Part shown: in pieces, positions 6,795 to 10,075 of the stretch
Numbering within the stretch: position 1 is the stretch's first letter
How the letters are laid out: each line of letters starts with the position of its first letter
Assembly: GCA_011321985.1 (NCBI GenBank)
Contig: DROB01000155.1
Location: 1 to 10,075, forward strand
Reading direction: 5' to 3'
Source of the DNA: Gammaproteobacteria bacterium
Lineage (GTDB): Bacteria > Pseudomonadota > Gammaproteobacteria > SZUA-229
Length of the DNA: 10,075 nt
Position numbers and translations under genes: made by a program
Notes under the pieces: model-generated
Database searches by the model: none
What the model was told of the DNA's origin: nothing
The model's input: only the letters and a program-made list of their open reading frames with translations

Positions 6795-7334
6795 CTACTC
6801 ATCATTCTGTCTCAATAATTCGGGTAAAAAATACTCGCTGACCAGAATGGGTCTGTCGGATACGCGAAAAACCGAACGCCTGCCCCACACATCCTCATCA
6901 CTTTCTGCATACTGGTGTGCGACGTGTGATATCGGCAGCAGAGCAACCTGAACTGATTCACGTCGCATGGTCCTGTCAGCGAACAACATCGCCCCCAGTG
7001 GGCGGGTTCCCATATTGGCATAGCGCCGTTGTGCTCCCTGGATAGTCGTCGCGGGTATGACTGTTCTGGCATAGACCAGCGGTGTATCACCACGGCATAA
7101 TAAAACCTGCCGGACCAGTGCCGAATGTACATGTTGCAGTAACATCGCAGACGATTCCTCTGCTTCCATATGTTGCCAGTGTTGTGATATGACATGCACA
7201 GAAAAATCTTTGCCACAGAGATGAATCAACCGGGCCGTCAATGATGAGGCATCAAATAACCAGGGTATGAGCTCGGGTCGTATCGATTGGTTGAACAGCT
7301 GGTGACGCCGGTACCAGCGCTGGTTTGTTTTCAC
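6795..7334 (-). CDS. ubiC: Chorismate--pyruvate lyase
   Basis: The enzyme splits chorismate into 4-hydroxybenzoate and pyruvate, the first committed step of ubiquinone synthesis in Gammaproteobacteria, and acts in the cytoplasm. The 179 residues carry the family landmarks: WLFDASSLTARL at 25-36, VRQVLLCRGDTPLVYARTVIP at 74-94 with conserved Arg75 and Arg90, GTRPLGAMLF at 109-118, and the C-terminal SEYFLPELL at 166-174, whose Glu167 corresponds to the catalytic glutamate of the E. coli enzyme. The start is a GTG at 7334; a stop lies six codons upstream and the N-terminus fits the family, so no longer form is possible. A TAAAAT -10-like box lies at 7367-7372, but its -35 box is poor. Unlike in E. 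coli, ubiA does not follow; the gene ends tail to tail with the sensor kinase gene. Confidence 0.9.
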   Translation of the reverse strand: MKTNQRWYRRHQLFNQSIRPELIPWLFDASSLTARLIHLCGKDFSVHVISQHWQHMEAEESSAMLLQHVHSALVRQVLLCRGDTPLVYARTVIPATTIQGAQRRYANMGTRPLGAMLFADRTMRRESVQVALLPISHVAHQYAESDEDVWGRRSVFRVSDRPILVSEYFLPELLRQNDE

Positions 7335-7558
7335 GATAAGGCTTACAGGTTAACAACAGAACGGGCATTTTAACGCAAACACCGATCCACCGAAATAGAC
7401 AACCAGAGATGACTGCTCTGTCGCTTCGTTCGGGCACGTCCTTCGCGGCAAAAAACAGCTTTTTTCTTTACGTCAGCGAATGGCTGACATCAGCATCCCT
7501 GCGGTTGATGTATCATTGAATAATACCAGTTCTTTGAACTTTGCTTCAGCAATAGGAA
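7335..7558. other. Intergenic region between ubiC and the cyclophilin gene
   Basis: These 224 bases should hold the end of the cyclophilin transcript and the ubiC promoter. GTCAGC (7472-7477) pairs with GCTGAC (7483-7488) over a 5-nt loop. Next to it, AAAAAA (7450-7455) pairs with TTTTTT (7460-7465). Read on the minus strand, the GC-containing hairpin comes first, then an A-rich stretch and the AT-only hairpin, so together they make only a weak terminator candidate. No further gene is supported. Confidence 0.35.
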
Positions 7559-8140
7559 CTATTCTTTTATCTCGGTTATTTTGTTGATGATGATCGGTGT
7601 GCGAGGTGCGTCTTTCGCGAAGGGCCCGCCAGGTCCCGTTGCTACGCGAGAGATTGCGCCAGCGATGTTTTCACCTTCGACTACCTTGCCGAACACAGTG
7701 TAACCCCAGCCACGTGAGGTTTTTGCAGTGTGGTCCAGAAATGCGTTGTTTGCAGTATTGATAAAAAACTGGTTGGTCGCAGAGTGAGGAGCGCCGGTGC
7801 GTGCCATGGCAATGGTGTACTTCAGGTTTTTTAGACCGTTATCGGCTTCATTCTGGATGGGATCCCGGGTGGCAACCTTCTTGTAATCCGTGGTGAAGCC
7901 ACCGCCCTGATTCATGAAGTTTTTGATGACACGGTGAAAGATGGTGCCATCGTAAGTACCTGCTCTGACGTAGGCTAAAAAGTTTTCTACGGTTTTGGGT
8001 GCCTTATCCGGGTAGAGTTCGAAAACCATGGTGCCTTTACTGGTTTCCACCTTAACTCTGGGATTGGCGGCGTGTGCGAACTGTATCTGGGTTGCGAGTA
8101 CGAGTGTGGTGACGCAGAGCAATAATTTTTTGAAAGTCAT
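7559..8140 (-). CDS. ppiA: Periplasmic peptidyl-prolyl cis-trans isomerase, cyclophilin type
   Basis: The product is a 193-residue cyclophilin that speeds cis-trans isomerisation of X-Pro bonds in secreted proteins. Residues 1-24 are a signal peptide (cut after AHA), so it acts in the periplasm. Core motifs are present: FHRVIKNFMNQGGG at 68-81 with catalytic Arg70 and Gln78, MARTGAPHSATNQFFIN at 112-128, and GWGYTVFGKVVEG at 144-156. Its length and its short bacterial-type loops fit PpiA. AGGAAG lies eight bases ahead of the ATG at 8140. The promoter upstream suggests a single-gene unit, separate from the tusA-tetR operon. The symbol follows the E. coli periplasmic enzyme; orthology was not tested. 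Confidence 0.9.
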   Translation of the reverse strand: MTFKKLLLCVTTLVLATQIQFAHAANPRVKVETSKGTMVFELYPDKAPKTVENFLAYVRAGTYDGTIFHRVIKNFMNQGGGFTTDYKKVATRDPIQNEADNGLKNLKYTIAMARTGAPHSATNQFFINTANNAFLDHTAKTSRGWGYTVFGKVVEGENIAGAISRVATGPGGPFAKDAPRTPIIINKITEIKE

Positions 8141-8173
8141 ATCGGGGTCTTCCTGGTAATTTTTAGTGTGTGG

Positions 8174-8202
8174 AATTTAGCCGAAAAAAGCGATTTTGTC
8201 AG
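8174..8202 (-). promoter_or_regulatory. Promoter of the cyclophilin gene, overlapping the tetR terminator
   Basis: On the minus strand CTGACA (8202-8197, five of six consensus bases) is followed by a 17-nt spacer and TAAATT (8179-8174, four of six). Transcription would begin near 8167, about 26 bases ahead of the ATG. The -35 box lies in the loop of the terminator hairpin at 8184-8217. Confidence 0.55.
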
Positions 8203-8217
8203 CTTAAAATGCTTTTT
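8184..8217 (-). terminator. Intrinsic terminator of the tusA-tetR operon
   Basis: AAAAAGC (8185-8191) pairs with GCTTTTT (8211-8217), and ATTTT (8193-8197) pairs with AAAAT (8206-8210) past a one-base bulge. On the minus strand the stem ends in a run of six T, four bases past the tetR stop codon. The stem is AT-rich, so its strength is uncertain. Confidence 0.55.
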
Positions 8218-8220
8218 GTG

Positions 8221-8862
8221 TTAACCGGTTATGGTCGCTTTTCGTGATAGCTGTGTTTTATTGATGCCGATGGAGCGTAGAAACAGGGAGACCAGCTCAT
8301 GGCTGAGTTCATAGAGGCTGAGGTCTTCCAGCCGGTCTTGTGGTTGCAGGCATTTCTGTATCAGTGCTTCGCGTACCATGCCCTGAAACATCAAACCGGC
8401 ACTCAGGATGGTTTTTTCCCTATTAGGGAGATCATAGGGCAGATATTCATTCAGGCCAAATTCGATGTAATCGGTAAAACTTTTCCAGCGGTTCTGGAAG
8501 AAGGCCAGTGTGGCGGGGTTGCCTTCGAGCAGGCTGTGTAACTCTATCTTGAGTATATCGGGATTTTCGGCGATATTTTTGATATAGACCTGTGTCATGC
8601 CGGTGAGCGCGTCTTCAAAGCGGGTACCATGATTGACGATGGTATCGACATAACTCTGGCGTTGCTGAGAAAATTTTTCCAGGACAGCGGTGTACAGGGA
8701 TTGTTTGGAGTCGAAGTGCCGGTACAGGATAGCGGGGCTAACATCGACCGCACGGGCTATCTCGTCGATGGATACGCCGTAGAATCCTTTGCTGGCAAAA
8801 AGGCCCTGAGCGGCAGAGAGTATCGTTTCTCTTCGCTCAGGGCCTGAAAGTCGATGACTCAA
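8221..8862 (-). CDS. TetR/AcrR-family transcriptional regulator
   Basis: The product is a 213-residue one-component regulator, normally a homodimeric repressor released by a small ligand. Residues about 10-57 are the TetR helix-turn-helix domain: RRETILSAAQGLFASKGFYGVSIDEIA, then the recognition helix region VSPAILYRHFDSKQSLY. The C-terminal part (60-200) is the helical ligand and dimer domain, which gives no clue to the inducer. The start is a TTG at 8862 with GGA nine bases ahead; no ATG or GTG lies upstream in frame before tusA, and a later start would lose the DNA-binding domain. The gene begins 31 bases behind tusA and should share its promoter. The perfect palindrome at that promoter is a probable operator, which would make the protein its own repressor (inference). 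Confidence 0.9.
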   Translation of the reverse strand: MSHRLSGPERRETILSAAQGLFASKGFYGVSIDEIARAVDVSPAILYRHFDSKQSLYTAVLEKFSQQRQSYVDTIVNHGTRFEDALTGMTQVYIKNIAENPDILKIELHSLLEGNPATLAFFQNRWKSFTDYIEFGLNEYLPYDLPNREKTILSAGLMFQGMVREALIQKCLQPQDRLEDLSLYELSHELVSLFLRSIGINKTQLSRKATITG

Positions 8863-8893
8863 CTTTTTTAGTCCGTATAGTCTTGCTGTGGAC

Positions 8894-9127
8894 TCAGGCT
8901 GCTTTCTGGATCATGAAAACAAACTTGCCATCTTCTTCAGCGCTGGACTTCAGCTCGTTACCTGTCTGCTTGCAGAAAGCTTCGAAGTCTTTTACAGAAC
9001 CCGGGTCGGTAGCAACAATCCTAAGTGTTTGACCTGCGTCTAAAGCTGAAATTGCTTTTTTAGCACGTAATATAGGGAGTGGGCAGTTTAAACCGCTAGC
9101 ATCTAATTCTGAATCAAAGTCACTCAT
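8894..9127 (-). CDS. tusA: TusA/SirA-family sulfur carrier protein
   Basis: This 77-residue cytoplasmic protein carries sulfur as a persulfide on the cysteine of the CPxP motif (SGLNCPLPIL, Cys15), followed by RAKKAI, the typical start of helix 1. The second half (LRIVATDPGSVKDFEAFC) gives the beta-alpha-beta-alpha-beta-beta order of the family. TusA passes sulfur from cysteine desulfurase to TusBCDE for tRNA thiolation; relatives deliver it to molybdenum cofactor synthesis or serve sulfur oxidation. No tusBCDE or desulfurase gene is in the window, so the route is open. GAGGAG lies six bases ahead of the ATG, the strongest ribosome binding site of the window. It is first in an apparent operon with the TetR gene and lies 123 bases behind the transporter gene. 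An orphan paralogue under its own regulator is possible rather than the housekeeping TusA. Confidence 0.88.
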   Translation of the reverse strand: MSDFDSELDASGLNCPLPILRAKKAISALDAGQTLRIVATDPGSVKDFEAFCKQTGNELKSSAEEDGKFVFMIQKAA

Positions 9128-9191
9128 AGTGATCTCCTCGTTTTAGTTTGTGGTTTTACCAGGTTGACCCCGGTGAATGTTTATTTTCATA

Positions 9192-9205
9192 AGTAAACGT
9201 TTACT
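9192..9205. promoter_or_regulatory. Perfect 14-bp palindrome, probable TetR operator
   Basis: AGTAAACGTTTACT equals its own reverse complement. It begins at the base next to the -10 box of the tusA-tetR promoter, so a bound dimer would cover the transcription start. Size and symmetry fit a TetR-family site. The AAACGTTT core also occurs in PurR/LacI-type sites, so the binding protein is inferred from position only. Confidence 0.65.
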
Positions 9206-9234
9206 AACATATGAGATAATATGGAGGATGTCAA
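9206..9234 (-). promoter_or_regulatory. Sigma-70 promoter of the tusA-tetR operon
   Basis: On the minus strand a perfect TTGACA (9234-9229) is followed by a 17-nt spacer and TATGTT (9211-9206, four of six consensus bases). It begins only 17 bases past the stop codon of the upstream transporter gene. The start would be near 9199, inside the palindrome, leaving a leader of about 70 nt. That leader contains a small hairpin (9158-9163 with 9169-9174, one G-U pair). Confidence 0.75.
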
Positions 9235-9250
9235 GAGAAAGTTATCTATT

Positions 9251-10075
9251 TCAGGACTTTTTTGACCAGAAATAGGCCAGTGCTGAGCCGCTGATGTTAT
9301 GCCATATGCTGAAAAGTGCGCCCGGCAGGGCCGCGGCGGCACTAAAGTGTTTGATAGCCAGGGCAACAGCCAGCCCGGAGTTCTGCATACCGACTTCTAT
9401 CGCCAGGGTACGGCATTCTTTTGATTTATAACCGAGCAGCCTGGCGGCATAGTAGCCAGCCAACAGGCCCAGCAGGTTATGTGATATCACGGCAAACAGG
9501 ATACGGAAGCTTAACTGGTTCAATTGCGTAACATTGAGTGCGGTGATGATGGCGATGATAAGCACGATGGCCGTAACCGCGACCAGAGGCAAGCTGTGCT
9601 CGATAGCCTGCACCCGGGAGCTGAAAAAATGTTTGAGTAACAGGCCCAGGGCAACGGGAAAAATGACCATATACAAAATACTGACCAGCATTTTTCCAGT
9701 CGGCACTTCGATGGAGGTATCAGCGACCAGCAGGGTGAGCAGGGGTGTCAGGACGATGGCGAGTACAGTGGAGAGGCTGGTCAGGCTGATAGACAGGGCC
9801 ACGTTGCCTCTGGCCAGGTAGGTGATGACATTAGAAGCAGTGCCACCGGGGCAGGTGCCTACCAGTATAAGACCAATGCTGAGCGCAGGATCGAGTTGAA
9901 AAGCCCTGGCGAGCATGAGAGCGGTCAGCGGCATCACCGTGTACTGCAATGCGAGTCCACCAAGGATAAGTTTTGGCATGGAAAGGGCGCGTCTGAAATC
10001 AGCGAGACTCAGCGTTAGCCCCATGCTGAACATGATGATGGTAAGCAGAGGGATGATCGCAGATTTTAATTCGAC
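9251..10075 (-). CDS. BASS-family (bile acid:sodium symporter-like) transporter, partial at right edge
   Basis: The visible 274 residues run from the window edge (VELKSAIIPLLTII, then MFSMGLTLSLADF) to a stop at 9251. They form a highly hydrophobic protein with about nine membrane segments. Family motifs are clear: GTCPGGTASNVITYLARGN with the following LSISLTSLSTVLA (the crossover region near the sodium sites), and EVGMQNSGLAVALA near the C-terminus. Only a short N-terminal part should be missing, since members have about 300-330 residues; the ATG at 10033 is internal. BASS proteins use the sodium gradient to import organic anions such as pyruvate, pantoate or bile acids; the substrate cannot be told here. 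It lies upstream of tusA on the same strand, but no terminator is visible between them, so read-through into tusA is possible. Confidence 0.9.
   Translation of the reverse strand, partial: VELKSAIIPLLTIIMFSMGLTLSLADFRRALSMPKLILGGLALQYTVMPLTALMLARAFQLDPALSIGLILVGTCPGGTASNVITYLARGNVALSISLTSLSTVLAIVLTPLLTLLVADTSIEVPTGKMLVSILYMVIFPVALGLLLKHFFSSRVQAIEHSLPLVAVTAIVLIIAIITALNVTQLNQLSFRILFAVISHNLLGLLAGYYAARLLGYKSKECRTLAIEVGMQNSGLAVALAIKHFSAAAALPGALFSIWHNISGSALAYFWSKKS

Noticed and set aside
7423..7434. GCTTCGTTCGGG matches the tRNA-Pro anticodon arm (4616-4627), possible tRNA fragment or attachment site
   Set aside because: A 12-base match is expected by chance in 10 kb, the rest of the arm does not match, and no integrase gene is present.
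7252..7437. Minus-strand frame overlapping the start of ubiC
   Set aside because: Its composition does not resemble a protein and it conflicts with the conserved N-terminus of UbiC.
9158..9174. Hairpin in the tusA leader as a possible riboswitch
   Set aside because: Only six pairs with one G-U pair and no alternative structure near the ribosome binding site.

Overview
The window comes from a bacterial chromosome of moderate GC, most likely a free-living or host-associated gammaproteobacterium. The evidence is UbiC (ubiquinone pathway), a TusA-type sulfur carrier, a PlsB-like acyltransferase, a periplasmic cyclophilin, a hybrid sensor kinase and a tRNA-Pro(CGG) with an encoded CCA end. I cannot name the genus. 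Nothing looks like a plasmid, phage or insertion sequence.

Layout. 1-345 (minus): N-terminal part of an ECF-type sigma factor that runs off the left edge. 482-811 (minus): small secreted EF-hand protein. 894-935: perfect 19-bp hairpin, probably the terminator of the next gene. 956-1939 (minus): PfkB-family (adenosine/ribokinase-like) kinase with its own promoter. 2023-3426 (plus, divergent): short PlsB-like membrane acyltransferase. 3467-3925 (minus): secreted DsrE-like protein. 3985-4269 (minus): 94-residue protein of unknown function. 4270-4589: about 320 bases without a protein gene, ending in a tRNA promoter. 4590-4666 (plus): tRNA-Pro(CGG). 4809-6725 (plus): membrane hybrid histidine kinase. 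6795-7334 (minus): UbiC. 7559-8140 (minus): periplasmic peptidyl-prolyl isomerase. 8221-8862 (minus): TetR-family regulator. 8894-9127 (minus): TusA. 9251-10075 (minus): BASS-family transporter that runs off the right edge.

How the genes work together. The clearest regulatory unit is tusA-tetR. A promoter with a perfect TTGACA -35 box, 17-nt spacer and TATGTT -10 box is followed at once by the perfect 14-bp palindrome AGTAAACGTTTACT. This suggests the TetR protein represses its own operon and the sulfur carrier ahead of it. The terminator behind tetR also contains the -35 box of the cyclophilin gene promoter in its loop. TusA and the secreted DsrE-like protein hint at sulfur-transfer chemistry, but they are 5 kb apart and I see no complete sulfur-oxidation cluster. 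The remaining genes are mostly single-gene housekeeping units: lipid precursor synthesis, ubiquinone synthesis, nucleoside or sugar phosphorylation, protein folding and signalling.
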